Notes: a model not told the origin generated them from the sequence alone. DNA of 64,000 nt from Herbaspirillum robiniae (GCF_002213415.1 NZ_NJGU01000002.1:1-64000); one strand, 5' to 3'; positions 24,676 through 33,064 are shown, numbered from the stretch's first letter. Numbers and translations are program-made.

Positions 24676-25467
24676 TCAATGGCAATCCGGCACGTTCTGG
24701 TCGAGGTAGACCTCGAAGGCGACGTTGTTGACCCACTTCTTTTTCACGCCGGCCCAGTACGATTCGTTCCAGCGAGAGGCCGCCTGCCTGATCGCGGCGA
24801 GGTCGGCGGCGTCTGCGCCGCGCACTCTCAGCACCAGGTTGCGCCGCTCGGTGGGCGGCAGCTGCGCGGAAAACTTTTTCCACTCGGGCAGCTTCAGCAA
24901 TTCCTTCATCATGGTGTCGTCATGCACGGCGGCGTCGCATTCGCCGATGCGCACGGCCAGCAGCGAGTCGGCCGGCGCGCGCATCACCTTTTCGACGGCG
25001 CCGTAGCGCGCGGCCAGCGTGCCGACATAGGGCGAGCCTTGCGAGACGCAAACGGTGCGCCCTTTCAGGTCGTCCCATTTCCTGATGGCGGTGTCGCTGC
25101 GCATGATGGCCATGCCGCCGGCGCTGTAGCCGGTGGCGATGACGGCGGTGTCGGCGGCGGGCGCGTCGCCTTCCGGCGCCAGCGTCAGCGCAAGGTCGGG
25201 CCGCGCATTCTTCAGTGCCTGCAGCGCGCCGCCGGGGGCGTTCTTCTGGTAGTCGGACTTGAGCTTGAGCTGCGCGGCCAGGTCGTCGGCCAGCACGGTG
25301 TCGGGGCTTTCGGGGGTGCGGAATTTCATGCCGCCCTTGTATGGCGGCGGCACGTAGTCCACCCCCACGCGCAGGCTGCCGCCTTGCCTGGCCGCATCGA
25401 GCACGCCCGCCTGCGCACCCGCGGCGAGCAGGCAGATCAACGGCAGCAGGAACAGGCGCGCGGTCAT
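24676..25467 (-). CDS. Periplasmic amino-acid-type substrate-binding protein (SBP family 3)
   Basis: 263 residues. The signal peptide (MTARLFLLPLICLLAAGAQA) leads to a bilobed family-3 domain: LRVGVDYVPPPYKGGM, ALKNARPDLALTLAPEG, WDDLKGRTVCVSQGSPY. Cys residues at VCVS and GECDA could form a disulfide. It is the last gene of an ABC operon whose other components are of the nitrate/sulfonate/taurine type, only 7 bp after the permease gene, and it has no matching permease of its own. It may supply a second substrate or a sensor function. Confidence 0.82.
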   Translation of the reverse strand: MTARLFLLPLICLLAAGAQAGVLDAARQGGSLRVGVDYVPPPYKGGMKFRTPESPDTVLADDLAAQLKLKSDYQKNAPGGALQALKNARPDLALTLAPEGDAPAADTAVIATGYSAGGMAIMRSDTAIRKWDDLKGRTVCVSQGSPYVGTLAARYGAVEKVMRAPADSLLAVRIGECDAAVHDDTMMKELLKLPEWKKFSAQLPPTERRNLVLRVRGADAADLAAIRQAASRWNESYWAGVKKKWVNNVAFEVYLDQNVPDCH

Positions 25468-25474
25468 GGCGGGA

Positions 25475-26248
25475 TCAGACGTATTGGTAGCGCAGCAGGC
25501 GGTGCTTCAGGTTTTCCAGGATCACCTGGTCGATCAGCGCGGCCAGGATGGCGATGGTCAGGATGTTGGCCATCACGCCCACCATGTCGGCGGTCTCGCC
25601 CGAGTAGGCCAGCGTGCGGCCCAGGCCCTTGCCGAAGCCGACCAGCATCTCGGCCGAGATCAGCGCGCGCCAGGCATTGCCGAAGGCCAGCTGGGCGCCG
25701 GTGATCAGCTCCGGCATCACTGCCGGCAGGTACACGCGACGCAGCATGCCCAGGCGCGATGCGCCCATCACGCGCGCGGCCGACACATGCACCTGCTGCA
25801 CGCTCTCGGTGGCGTTCATCACCGACAGCGCCGCCGGGAAGAAGGCGGCGATCGCCACCACCACGATCATCGGCAGGTTGCCGAAGCCCATCAGGATCAG
25901 GAACAGCGGCACCCAGGCGATCGACGGAATCGACTGCAGGATCACGATGGCCGACTTCAGCACTTCGCGGAAGAAGAACAGCACCGCCCCGATCAGCCCG
26001 AAGCCGATGCCGAACAACAGCGCCGAACCGTAACCCAGGCCCAGGCGATACAGGCTGCCGAACAACGCCAGGCGGAAGTTGTTGGACTGCACCTCCTCGA
26101 ACAGGCGCGCCACCACCGAAGGCACGCCCGGCATCAGGAAGGACGGCAGCGACCACGCCGCGATCTGCCACATCAGGAGAATGAACGCGATCGCCAGTGC
26201 CATGGCGAGCTTCTTACGGTAACCGGTAACGCGACGCTGGGAGCTCAT
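25475..26248 (-). CDS. ABC transporter permease, SsuC/TauC type
   Basis: 257 residues with about six membrane helices. The EAA loop appears as SAARVMGASRLGMLRRVYLP, and SIAWVPLFLILMGFGNLPMI is typical of the nitrate/sulfonate/taurine permease group. It is the membrane channel for the binding protein encoded upstream. A 220-bp gap with a large hairpin separates the two genes, while the gene downstream follows after 7 bp. Confidence 0.9.
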   Translation of the reverse strand: MSSQRRVTGYRKKLAMALAIAFILLMWQIAAWSLPSFLMPGVPSVVARLFEEVQSNNFRLALFGSLYRLGLGYGSALLFGIGFGLIGAVLFFFREVLKSAIVILQSIPSIAWVPLFLILMGFGNLPMIVVVAIAAFFPAALSVMNATESVQQVHVSAARVMGASRLGMLRRVYLPAVMPELITGAQLAFGNAWRALISAEMLVGFGKGLGRTLAYSGETADMVGVMANILTIAILAALIDQVILENLKHRLLRYQYV

Positions 26249-26357
26249 AACGTGTGACGCTTAAAAATGACGATGGCCGGAACACCCCGGCCGATAAAAA
26301 CTGAAAGATACGCAGCGAGCAAAGCGATGCTACGAAAAGTGCTTAACTTACTCTGTG

Positions 26358-26474
26358 CTGTAAGTGGGAAGCGTAGCGAGCAGCCCGAGGTCGTTTCGAG
26401 AAGCGCAGCCGTACGGCGGTACGGCGAGCATCACAGAAGCGAGATCGGGTTGCGCAGTAGCTTCCCGCTTACAG
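26358..26474 (-). repeat. 117-bp long hairpin element (element A) at the binding-protein/permease junction
   Basis: Outer arms CTGTAAGTGGGAAGC (26358-26372) and GCTTCCCGCTTACAG (26460-26474) pair over 15 bp with a single G-T wobble. The inner sequence carries a second perfect hairpin, GCCGTAC-GGCG-GTACGGC (26408-26425). The stop codon of the binding-protein gene (26469-26471) lies inside the outer arm, so the stem begins at the end of that coding region. There is no U-tract. Confidence 0.75.
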
Positions 26475-27464
26475 TTTTCGAGCGGTTTGCCAGGAGAGAT
26501 CGGTGATCGAATTGACGTCAAACGGCTTGCCGTCGCGCGTCTTCAATGCGCCCTGGTCTTGCAGGATGTTGGAGATTTCCTGCATGCGGTCCTGGTCCTT
26601 CTTGCTGATCTTCGGGGTGAAGGTCTGGCTCTTGATGGCGTCGCGGATCACGTCCTCGCGCAGCACTTCGCCGTGCTTCAGGGTCTTCAGCGTCGGCTCG
26701 GCGATGAAGTAGCCGGCGATCAGCTTGGAGGCCTCGGCGGGCTTCTTCTGCAGCAGGGTGATGGCGTCGCGCTGGGCGTCCAGCGACTTCCAGACGGCGT
26801 CGCGCTTCTTCTTCAGCGTGTCGCCGGAGGTGATCACCACCATGCAGGGGAAGGGCCAGACTTCGCCGATTTCATAGATCTGCTTGACCGGCGCGATCAG
26901 CTGCGCAATGCGCGCCTGCGGCTCGAACAGGAAGGCGGCGTCGACGCGCTTGCCCACCAGCGACTGCACCGCCACCTGCGGCGACACGCCCATCACGTTG
27001 ACGTCGTCCGGCTTGACGCCGGCGTCCTTCAGGACCACGCCCTTCAGGACCGTGTCGGCGGTGCTGCCTTCGGCCTGCGAGGCCAGGGTCTTGCCCTTGA
27101 GGTCGGCGACCTTGTTGATGCCGGAGTCTTCACGCGCCACCAGCGCGTGGTAGCCCAGCTGCGCGCCGCCCACCACCTTCAGGTCGGCGCCCTTGGATGC
27201 CCAGGCCACGGCGTTGGAGAAGCCGAACACGCCGCTGTCGAGCTGGCCGCCGACGATGGCCTTGACCAGGTCGGTGCCGGACTTGAACTCGATGAGTTCC
27301 ACATCCAGGCCGTACTTCTTGTACAGGCCGGCTTCGTAGGCGGCCATGGCTTGCGCGTCGTCCATCACGCGCAGGTAGCCGATCTTGAATTTTTCCAGCG
27401 CCATGGCGTTGTTGGCGAAGGCCAGCGCGGCCAATGCGGGAACCAGGATGCGTGCGAGCTTCAT
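26469..27464 (-). CDS. ABC transporter substrate-binding protein, SsuA/NMT1 type
   Basis: 331 residues. The signal peptide MKLARILVPALAALAFANNA is followed by FKIGYLRVMDDAQAMAAYEA, KKYGLDVELIEFKSGTDLVK and GQLDSGVFGFSNAVAW, the NMT1/SsuA pattern. Lys and acidic content suits a small organic ligand (sulfonate, thiamine precursor or similar); no ligand can be named. Its ATG overlaps the ATPase stop as ATGA. The order ATPase, binding protein, permease, second binding protein is leftward. Confidence 0.88.
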   Translation of the reverse strand: MKLARILVPALAALAFANNAMALEKFKIGYLRVMDDAQAMAAYEAGLYKKYGLDVELIEFKSGTDLVKAIVGGQLDSGVFGFSNAVAWASKGADLKVVGGAQLGYHALVAREDSGINKVADLKGKTLASQAEGSTADTVLKGVVLKDAGVKPDDVNVMGVSPQVAVQSLVGKRVDAAFLFEPQARIAQLIAPVKQIYEIGEVWPFPCMVVITSGDTLKKKRDAVWKSLDAQRDAITLLQKKPAEASKLIAGYFIAEPTLKTLKHGEVLREDVIRDAIKSQTFTPKISKKDQDRMQEISNILQDQGALKTRDGKPFDVNSITDLSWQTARKL

Positions 27465-28234
27465 ACTCCAACCCCTTCTAATGTCTTTGAAAATTCGTCC
27501 TGCTCGGCGTGGATGCCGAGCAGGCAAAGGATTTCGCGGCGAATGGCGGCGAATTCGGACAGGTCGTGCGTCTTTTCGTGATGCACCAGATTGAATTCCT
27601 TCAATACCTTGGCCGGGCGCGGGCTGAACACGAAGATGCGGTCGGCCAGGAACAGCGCCTCGTCGACATCGTGCGTCACCAGCAGCACCGTCGGCCCCTG
27701 CTGGCGGATCAGGTCGCGCAGCGCGTCCTGCAGCGTCATGCGGGTCAGCGCGTCGAGCGCGCCGAAGGGCTCGTCCAGCAGCAGCGCCTTTGGCTGCGAG
27801 ATGAAGGCGCGGGCCAGCGCGGCGCGCTGGCGCATACCGCCCGAGACCTGGTGCGGATAGTAGTTTTCGAAGCCCTTGAGCTTGACGTTTTCCAGCCAGA
27901 CGCGCGCCTGTTCGGTCGCCGTCTTCTTGTCGATCTTCTGGAATTCCAGCGCCAGCGCCACGTTCTGCTCCAGCGTCAGCCACGGGTAGAGGGCGTTTTC
28001 CTGGAACATCAGGGTACGTTCCGGATGCGGGCCGCGGATCGGCTGGCCGTCGCCGGTGACCGCGCCGGCGCTGGCCTTTTCCAGGCCGGCCGCCATGTGC
28101 AGCAGGGTCGACTTGCCGCAGCCGGAGGGGCCGACCAGCGCGACCAGCTCGCCCGAGTCGATCTCGCGGGTGAATTCCTCGATCACATGCAGGTCGCCGA
28201 AGTGCTTGGCGACGTTGTTGAAAGATAGCTTCAT
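27461..28234 (-). CDS. ABC transporter ATP-binding protein, SsuB/TauB type
   Basis: 257 residues from the ATG at 28234, where the domain begins (MKLSFNNVAKHFGDLHVIEE). An in-frame ATG at 28357 with GGGGGA about 12 bases upstream would add 41 low-complexity residues and cannot be excluded. Walker [10 protein letters not shown], signature VSGGMRQRAALARA, Walker B LLLDEPFGALDALT, switch VTHDVDEA. First gene of the operon. It drives import of the substrate bound by the downstream-encoded periplasmic protein. Confidence 0.9.
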   Translation of the reverse strand: MKLSFNNVAKHFGDLHVIEEFTREIDSGELVALVGPSGCGKSTLLHMAAGLEKASAGAVTGDGQPIRGPHPERTLMFQENALYPWLTLEQNVALALEFQKIDKKTATEQARVWLENVKLKGFENYYPHQVSGGMRQRAALARAFISQPKALLLDEPFGALDALTRMTLQDALRDLIRQQGPTVLLVTHDVDEALFLADRIFVFSPRPAKVLKEFNLVHHEKTHDLSEFAAIRREILCLLGIHAEQDEFSKTLEGVGV

Positions 28235-28439
28235 GTCGTCGGCAGCCGCTGTTGGAGCGGCCGCTCGTTGTGGAATCGGGTGGTGGAAAAGGGGAAGGCT
28301 GGCGGTGGCCTGGGCCGGAGTGGATGCGGTCGCGGCGTGGCGCCGTCTGGTCTGCATCGCGGGCTGAAATCCCCCATTAATTTCAGTGTGGCACTGTACT
28401 GTTGCCCGCAAGGCAAGACAACTACTTTAAATTCTTATG

Positions 28440-28460
28440 CTTATTCGAAATCCGAATAAG
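28440..28460 (-). promoter_or_regulatory. Perfect dyad upstream of the sulfonate/taurine-type ABC operon
   Basis: CTTATTCG (28440-28447), AAATC, CGAATAAG (28453-28460) in an AT-rich patch. It is the only sizeable intergenic space before the ABC operon. Suggested role: operator for an unlinked activator or repressor. Confidence 0.5.
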
Positions 28461-28495
28461 GAAGCGATGGAAATTGCATAAAGACCAAAGATGCA

Positions 28496-29377
28496 TCAAA
28501 GCAATTTTCCGTTCATCTCCGCCAGCAAGGCATGCACGTCCGGATAGCGCAGTCTCAGCCCCAGCTCCTGCTTCAGGCGCCGGTTGTCGAGCCGGCGCGA
28601 CTCCGACATGAAGGACAGCAGCGCCGGCGAGACGACCCGTTCCAGCTCGGCGCGCGGCAGGCGCGGCGGCCGGGACAGCCCGAGTGCGTCGGCGGCGGCG
28701 TCGAAGTAGTCGGCCATCTTCAGCTCGGTGTCGTCCACCGCGTGGTAGATCCGGTTCGGCGCGCCCAGCCGCAAGGCCGCTGCCGCCGCGCGCGCCAAGT
28801 CGTCGGCGTGGATGTGGTTGGTGTAGACGTCGTCGGCCGCGGCCAGGGCCGGCGTGCCCTTCTTCAGGCGTTCGGCCGGCAGGCGCCCGGCGGCGTAGAT
28901 GCCCGGCACGCGCAGGATGGACAGGCGCGAGCCGCTGCGCCGGGCCCAGCCCCGCAGCACGCTTTCGGCGTCCACCCGGCGCACCGCGCGGGCGTTCTGG
29001 GGATGCACCTTGCGCGTCTCGTCGAAGCGCGCGCCGCCGCAGTCGCCGTAGACGCCGGTGGTGCTGATATAAACCAGGCGCGCGCCCTCGGGTAAAATGG
29101 CGGCCAAATTGCGGGTACGGCGGTCTTTGACGCCGTCAGCCTGCGGCGGCGCCAGGTGCACGATGGTCGGCGCCAGGCGCGCCAGGCGGCCCAGGGTATG
29201 CGGGCGGTCGAGGTCGGCGACGACGGGAACGGCGCCGGCGGCGCGCAGTTCGGCGCAGCGTTGCGGGTTGCTGGTGACGGCCAGCACGCGGTAGCGCGGC
29301 AGCAGCAGCGGCAATATGCGCAGCCCGACATCGCCGCAACCCAGGATCAGTACTCGCGGCAGGCCCAGTTTTTTCAC
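28496..29377 (-). CDS. NAD(P)-dependent epimerase-like protein (atypical SDR)
   Basis: 293 residues from a GTG at 29377, preferred because AAGGA sits 9 bases upstream; a TTG nine bases earlier touches that site. Rossmann motif RVLILGCGDVGLRIL at the N-terminus, YISTTGVYGDCGGARFDET, and LRVPGIYAAGRLP mark an extended-SDR fold of the YeeZ/NAD-dependent epimerase kind. The usual YxxxK is not obvious, so the activity is uncertain; nucleotide-sugar epimerase function should not be assumed. It is divergent from the reductase gene at 29419, separated by 41 bp. Confidence 0.82.
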   Translation of the reverse strand: MKKLGLPRVLILGCGDVGLRILPLLLPRYRVLAVTSNPQRCAELRAAGAVPVVADLDRPHTLGRLARLAPTIVHLAPPQADGVKDRRTRNLAAILPEGARLVYISTTGVYGDCGGARFDETRKVHPQNARAVRRVDAESVLRGWARRSGSRLSILRVPGIYAAGRLPAERLKKGTPALAAADDVYTNHIHADDLARAAAAALRLGAPNRIYHAVDDTELKMADYFDAAADALGLSRPPRLPRAELERVVSPALLSFMSESRRLDNRRLKQELGLRLRYPDVHALLAEMNGKLL

Positions 29378-29418
29378 GGTGTTCAATCCTTATCAGTCCA
29401 GAACAGAAGCAGAATTGT

Positions 29419-30462
29419 ATGAGTTTCCAAGTCACAGTCCAGCCTAGCGGTCGCCAGTTCACCTGCGATGAAGGCGAAACCATCCTCACCGCCGCCATCC
29501 GCGCGGGCGTCGGCCTGCCCTACGGCTGCAAGAACGGCGCATGCAGCTCCTGCAAGGGCAAGCTGGTCGCCGGCCAGGTTGAACACGGCCCGCACCAGGA
29601 GCGCGCGCTGTCGGCGCACGACGAGCAGCTGGGCTTCTCGCTGTTTTGCTGCGCCAAGCCGCAATCCGACGTCACCATCGAAGCGCGTGAAGTGGCCGGC
29701 GTGGGCGAATTCCCGGTGCGCAAGATGCCGGTGCGCGTGGCCGGCCTGCAAAAGGCGGCCGACGACGTCATGATCCTGTCGCTGCAACTGCCCGCCAACG
29801 AGCGCCTGCAATACAAGGCCGGCCAGTATCTCGAGTTCATGCTGCGCGACGGCAAGCGCCGCGCCTACAGCATGGCCATCGCCCCGCACAAGGATGAGCC
29901 GATGAGCCTGCACATCCGCCATCTGCCGGGCGGCCTGTTCACCGACCAGGTCTTCACCACGCTCAAGGAGCGCAACATCCTGCGCGTCGAAGGCCCGCTG
30001 GGCACCTTCTTCCTGCGCGAGGATTCCGAAAAACCCATCGTGCTGCTGGCGTCGGGCACCGGCTTCGCGCCGATCAAGGCCATCGTCGAACAGCTGGAGC
30101 ACGCCGGCTCCAAGCGCGCGGTCACGCTGTACTGGGGCGGCCGCCGTCCGCAGGACCTGTACATGAACGCGCTGTGCGAAGAGTGGGCGCGCACCCTGCC
30201 CGCCTTCACCTACGTGCCGGTGGTGTCCAACGCCGCGCCGGAAGACAACTGGAGCGGGCGCACCGGCTTCGTCCACCGCGCCGTGATGGAAGACTTCCCC
30301 GACCTCTCCGGCCACCAGGTCTACGCCTGCGGCGCGCCGATCGTGGTGGAGTCGGCCCAGCGCGAGTTCAGCGCCCAGTGCAAGCTGCCGGAAGACGAGT
30401 TCTACGCCGACTCGTTCACCTCGGAAGCCGACCTCGCCGGCGCGACGCCGGCCGCCAGCTGA
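29419..30462 (+). CDS. Ferredoxin-NAD(P)H reductase-like protein (2Fe-2S plus FAD/NAD domains)
   Basis: 347 residues, three domains. Residues 1-95 form a plant-type 2Fe-2S ferredoxin with ligands in YGCKNGACSSCKGK and a fourth Cys in LFCCAKP. Residues 100-200 form a flavin domain (RAYSMA). Residues 210-330 form an NAD domain (LLASGTGFAPIKAI, then YACGAP). In Burkholderiales such proteins are often labelled CDP-6-deoxy-delta-3,4-glucoseen reductase (AscD-like), but nothing here shows deoxysugar synthesis. It is best seen as a single-chain NAD(P)H-to-acceptor electron carrier. About 390 bp with a small-RNA candidate follow. Confidence 0.9.
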   Translation: MSFQVTVQPSGRQFTCDEGETILTAAIRAGVGLPYGCKNGACSSCKGKLVAGQVEHGPHQERALSAHDEQLGFSLFCCAKPQSDVTIEAREVAGVGEFPVRKMPVRVAGLQKAADDVMILSLQLPANERLQYKAGQYLEFMLRDGKRRAYSMAIAPHKDEPMSLHIRHLPGGLFTDQVFTTLKERNILRVEGPLGTFFLREDSEKPIVLLASGTGFAPIKAIVEQLEHAGSKRAVTLYWGGRRPQDLYMNALCEEWARTLPAFTYVPVVSNAAPEDNWSGRTGFVHRAVMEDFPDLSGHQVYACGAPIVVESAQREFSAQCKLPEDEFYADSFTSEADLAGATPAAS

Positions 30463-30499
30463 GGCCTGTCGCGGCCCCTGGCTGCGCGCGCGTGTCACG

Positions 30500-30530
30500 C
30501 CGCCGTCATCCAGCTTTGCGATGATGGCGG
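30500..30530. other. Hairpin after the reductase gene
   Basis: CCGCCGTCATC and GATGATGGCGG pair over a nine-base loop with one G-T pair. No U-tract follows, so termination is uncertain. Confidence 0.4.
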
Positions 30531-30605
30531 CAAACCCTTGCCGGGCAAGGCGGCGCGCAAAATGCAACGATCGCGAAATTCGGGCAAAATGGCGGACAAT
30601 TCTTT

Positions 30606-30634
30606 TTGACGCTGTGCGCAAAACGTCCTAATAT
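30606..30634 (+). promoter_or_regulatory. Strong sigma-70 promoter
   Basis: TTGACG (30606-30611), a 17-base spacer, TAATAT (30629-30634). This is among the best -35/-10 pairs that I see in the window. A transcript would start near 30640-30642. Confidence 0.7.
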
Positions 30635-30641
30635 TGACCGC

Positions 30642-30710
30642 ATGATCGCCAACGCCACATTTTTACGACGTCGCAGCCAACCTCCGGAAGGTTTGCTGCT
30701 GTGCGCGTGA
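30642..30710 (+). CDS. Possible 22-residue leader peptide with three Arg codons
   Basis: Reads MIANATFLRRRSQPPEGLLL then CA and stops. The ATG lies at the predicted transcript start, so it would have to be leaderless. Three consecutive Arg codons (30666-30674) precede the first leader hairpin. The downstream gene is ArgD-like, which makes arginine-sensing attenuation thinkable. There is no other support. Confidence 0.2.
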   Translation: MIANATFLRRRSQPPEGLLLCA

Positions 30711-30726
30711 AGTGAAACGAACCGCG

Positions 30727-30757
30727 AAGCCACAGGCAAACCCTGTGGCTTTTTTTT
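30727..30757 (+). terminator. Intrinsic terminator in front of the aminotransferase gene
   Basis: AAGCCACAGG, loop CAAAC, CCTGTGGCTT, running into TTTTTTTT. Located 96 bp upstream of the aminotransferase ATG and about 265 bp after the reductase stop. It terminates the candidate small RNA or leader. Confidence 0.85.
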
Positions 30758-30853
30758 ATCCGCCATTTGGGCTTGTCGTGCGTCTTCTTCCGTTCTTTCG
30801 TGACCGGTCTGCCCGCACCATCCCAATCAACCATTCCTTGCAGGAGCCTATCG

Positions 30854-32056
30854 ATGGAATTCAAAGAGTTCGACAGCAACAAGCTGATGTACGTCACCAA
30901 CCGCCCCGACCTGGTCTTCACCGAAGGCGACGGCATGTGGCTGACCGACCATAACGGCAAGCGCTATCTCGACTACCTGCAGGGCTGGGCGGTCAACGCG
31001 CTGGGCCATGCGCCGCAATGCATCGCCGACGCCCTGACCGAGCAAGGCAAGAAACTGATCAACCCGTCGCCGGCGTTCTTCAACGCGCCCTCGATCGAGC
31101 TGGCCAACCTGCTGACCGAGAATTCGGCCTTCGACCGCGTGTTCTTCGCCAACAGCGGCGCCGAAGCCAACGAAGGCGCCATCAAGCTGGCGCGCAAGTG
31201 GGGCAAGAAGAACCCGGCCACCAACGGCGACGCCCGTTTCGAGATCATCACCTTCAAGCACAGCTTCCACGGCCGCACCATCGCCACCATGTCGGCATCC
31301 GGCAAGGACGGCTGGGACACCATGTTCGCGCCGCAGGTGCCGGGCTTCCCCAAGGCCACGCTCAACGACCTGGCCAGCGTCGAGGCGCTGATCACCAAGC
31401 ACACCGTGGCGGTGATGCTGGAGCCGGTGCAGGGCGAAGGCGGCGTGATCCCGGCCACCAAGGAGTTCATGCAAGGCCTGCGCCGCCTGACCAAGCAGGC
31501 CAACATCCTGCTCATCGTCGATGAAGTGCAAAGCGGCATGGGCCGTACCGGCGAACTGTTCGGCTACCAGCTCTCGGGCATCGAGCCGGACATCATGACC
31601 CTGGGCAAGGGCATCGGCGGCGGCGTGCCGCTGGCCGCGCTGCTGGCGCGCGAGGAAATCGCCTGCTTCGAAGCCGGCGAACAGGGCGGCACCTACAACG
31701 GCAACCCGCTGATGACCGCCGTGGGCGTGGCCGTGATCAAGGAACTGCTCAAGCCCGGCTTCATGGAAACCGTGCGCGAACGCGGCGCCTACCTGCGCCA
31801 GCGCTCGCTGGAAATCTCCGAGAAATACGGCTTCGAAGGCGAACGCGGCGAAGGCCTGCTGCGCGCGCTGCAGCTGGGCCGCGACATCGGTCCGCAGATC
31901 GTCGAAGCCGCGCGCAACATGGAGCCGGTGGGCCTGCTGCTGAACTCGCCGCGTCCGAACCTGCTGCGCTTCATGCCGTCGCTGAACGTGACCAAGGAAG
32001 AAATCGACCAGATGTTCGCCATGCTCGAAGAAGTGCTGGCCAAGGTCGAGAAGTAA
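30854..32056 (+). CDS. Class III PLP aminotransferase, acetylornithine-aminotransferase-like
   Basis: 400 residues from the ATG at 30854 with GGAG upstream. ArgD-type features: [75 protein letters not shown] and the PLP Lys in [12 protein letters not shown]. The family includes acetylornithine, succinyldiaminopimelate, GABA and succinylornithine transaminases; ArgD-like is closest by motif. It uses an omega-amino donor and 2-oxoglutarate in the cytoplasm. The gene after it begins 3 bp beyond its stop. Confidence 0.9.
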   Translation: MEFKEFDSNKLMYVTNRPDLVFTEGDGMWLTDHNGKRYLDYLQGWAVNALGHAPQCIADALTEQGKKLINPSPAFFNAPSIELANLLTENSAFDRVFFANSGAEANEGAIKLARKWGKKNPATNGDARFEIITFKHSFHGRTIATMSASGKDGWDTMFAPQVPGFPKATLNDLASVEALITKHTVAVMLEPVQGEGGVIPATKEFMQGLRRLTKQANILLIVDEVQSGMGRTGELFGYQLSGIEPDIMTLGKGIGGGVPLAALLAREEIACFEAGEQGGTYNGNPLMTAVGVAVIKELLKPGFMETVRERGAYLRQRSLEISEKYGFEGERGEGLLRALQLGRDIGPQIVEAARNMEPVGLLLNSPRPNLLRFMPSLNVTKEEIDQMFAMLEEVLAKVEK

Positions 32057-32059
32057 TCG

Positions 32060-32644
32060 ATGGCGGCGCGTCGTCTTACGGAAGAAAACAGCCGGGCGGC
32101 GTTGCCGCCCTCCCTCGCCTTCTCCGTCGCGGCGCGTCGCGCCGGCGCACTGGCCGCGCTCGCTGCGGCCATGGCGCTGGCCGCGTGCAGCACCGCGCCG
32201 ACCGCCCCGCCCATCGAACGCCTGCCCGGCGCTGCGCAATCGCAGGCGCCGGCGCTGCCGGCCACCGATGCCGGCAACGAGGTGGCCATCTACGCCCTTT
32301 CGCTGATCGACACCGGCTACCGCTTCGGCGGCAAGAACCCGTCGGCCGGACTGGACTGCAGCGGCATGGTCTCCTACATCTTCGGCCGCGCCGCCAATTA
32401 CCGCGTCAGCGGCAGCGCCGCCGACATCGCCCGCCAGGGCCGCCAGATCGATCCCAGCCAGTTGCGCGCGGGCGACCTGGTGTTCTTCAACACCATGAAC
32501 AAACCGTTCTCGCACGTGGGCATCTACCTCGGCGACGGACGCTTCGTGCATGCGCCTTCCACCAACGGCAAGGTGCACATCACGCGCATGGACAATCCCT
32601 ACTTCGCCAGGCGCTTTGAAATGGCGCGCAGCTACTTCAACTAA
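32060..32644 (+). CDS. NlpC/P60-family lipoprotein peptidase
   Basis: 194 residues. A long N-region precedes the hydrophobic stretch GALAALAAAMALAACST with a lipobox ending at Cys43, so it is a probable lipoprotein. The NlpC/P60 domain follows: catalytic Cys100 in GLDCSGMVSYIF, His152 in SHVGIYLGDG, and His164 in RFVHAPS. Such enzymes cut D-Glu-diaminopimelate bonds in murein peptides. It lies 3 bp after the aminotransferase and should be co-transcribed. Its stop codon overlaps that of the convergent gene (bases 32641-32644). Confidence 0.9.
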   Translation: MAARRLTEENSRAALPPSLAFSVAARRAGALAALAAAMALAACSTAPTAPPIERLPGAAQSQAPALPATDAGNEVAIYALSLIDTGYRFGGKNPSAGLDCSGMVSYIFGRAANYRVSGSAADIARQGRQIDPSQLRAGDLVFFNTMNKPFSHVGIYLGDGRFVHAPSTNGKVHITRMDNPYFARRFEMARSYFN

Positions 32645-33027
32645 CCCAGCTTCTGCGCGTTGGCTTCCCAGTTGCGACCGTCGAAATCGACGTAGTCGAT
32701 GGCAGCCGTGGCCAGGTCGAAGTCATCCAGGCAGCGCACGTTGATGGTGTAGAGCTCGGGCGCCGCGCGCGGGCGCGTGAAGACGTGGATGCCGCAGCGC
32801 GTACAGAAATGATGCCTGGCCACCATGCTGCCGAACTGGTAGGTGCCCAGGCTCCCCTCCCCCGACAGCAACCGGAAATCGCCGGGCTGCACCCGTTGAT
32901 GCAGGAAACCCTTCTTGCTGCAGATGCTGCAGTTGCAGACGGTCACGCGCTCGATCGCCACGCGCGCCTCGAACGTCACCTCGCCGCAATGGCAGCTGCC
33001 GTGGTAGGTGGGAAGGACTTGGCTCAT
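32641..33027 (-). CDS. GFA-family (CENP-V fold) zinc protein
   Basis: 128 residues from the ATG at 33027, with GAGGAGG upstream. Zinc ligands are GSCHCGEV, CNCSICSKKG and FCTRCGIHVF, matching the glutathione-dependent formaldehyde-activating (Gfa) family. Many members are not formaldehyde enzymes, so the activity is unknown. It sits between the NlpC gene (convergent, 4-bp stop overlap) and a GntR regulator. Confidence 0.9.
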   Translation of the reverse strand: MSQVLPTYHGSCHCGEVTFEARVAIERVTVCNCSICSKKGFLHQRVQPGDFRLLSGEGSLGTYQFGSMVARHHFCTRCGIHVFTRPRAAPELYTINVRCLDDFDLATAAIDYVDFDGRNWEANAQKLG

Positions 33028-33064
33028 GGCGGCCTCCTCGGGCAAGAATGGAAATGAAGACGGG

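Larger units (their letters stand above)
30641..30757 (+). ncRNA. Candidate small RNA or attenuated leader of the aminotransferase gene
   Basis: A promoter at 30606-30634 and a strong intrinsic terminator (stem 30727-30736 with 30742-30751, then eight T) delimit a transcript of about 117 nt. An internal hairpin AACCT-CCGGA-AGGTT sits at 30679-30693. GGTTTGC (30690-30696) is complementary to GCAAACC in the terminator loop (30736-30742), so alternative or kissing pairing is possible. The aminotransferase ATG is 96 bp beyond the terminator. It could be a free small RNA or a leader with conditional termination. I do not recognise a known riboswitch class. Confidence 0.5.

Noticed and set aside
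29377-29418. TTG start at 29386 for the epimerase-like gene
   Set aside because: The AAGGA site directly abuts that TTG, leaving no spacing, whereas it is well spaced for the GTG at 29377.
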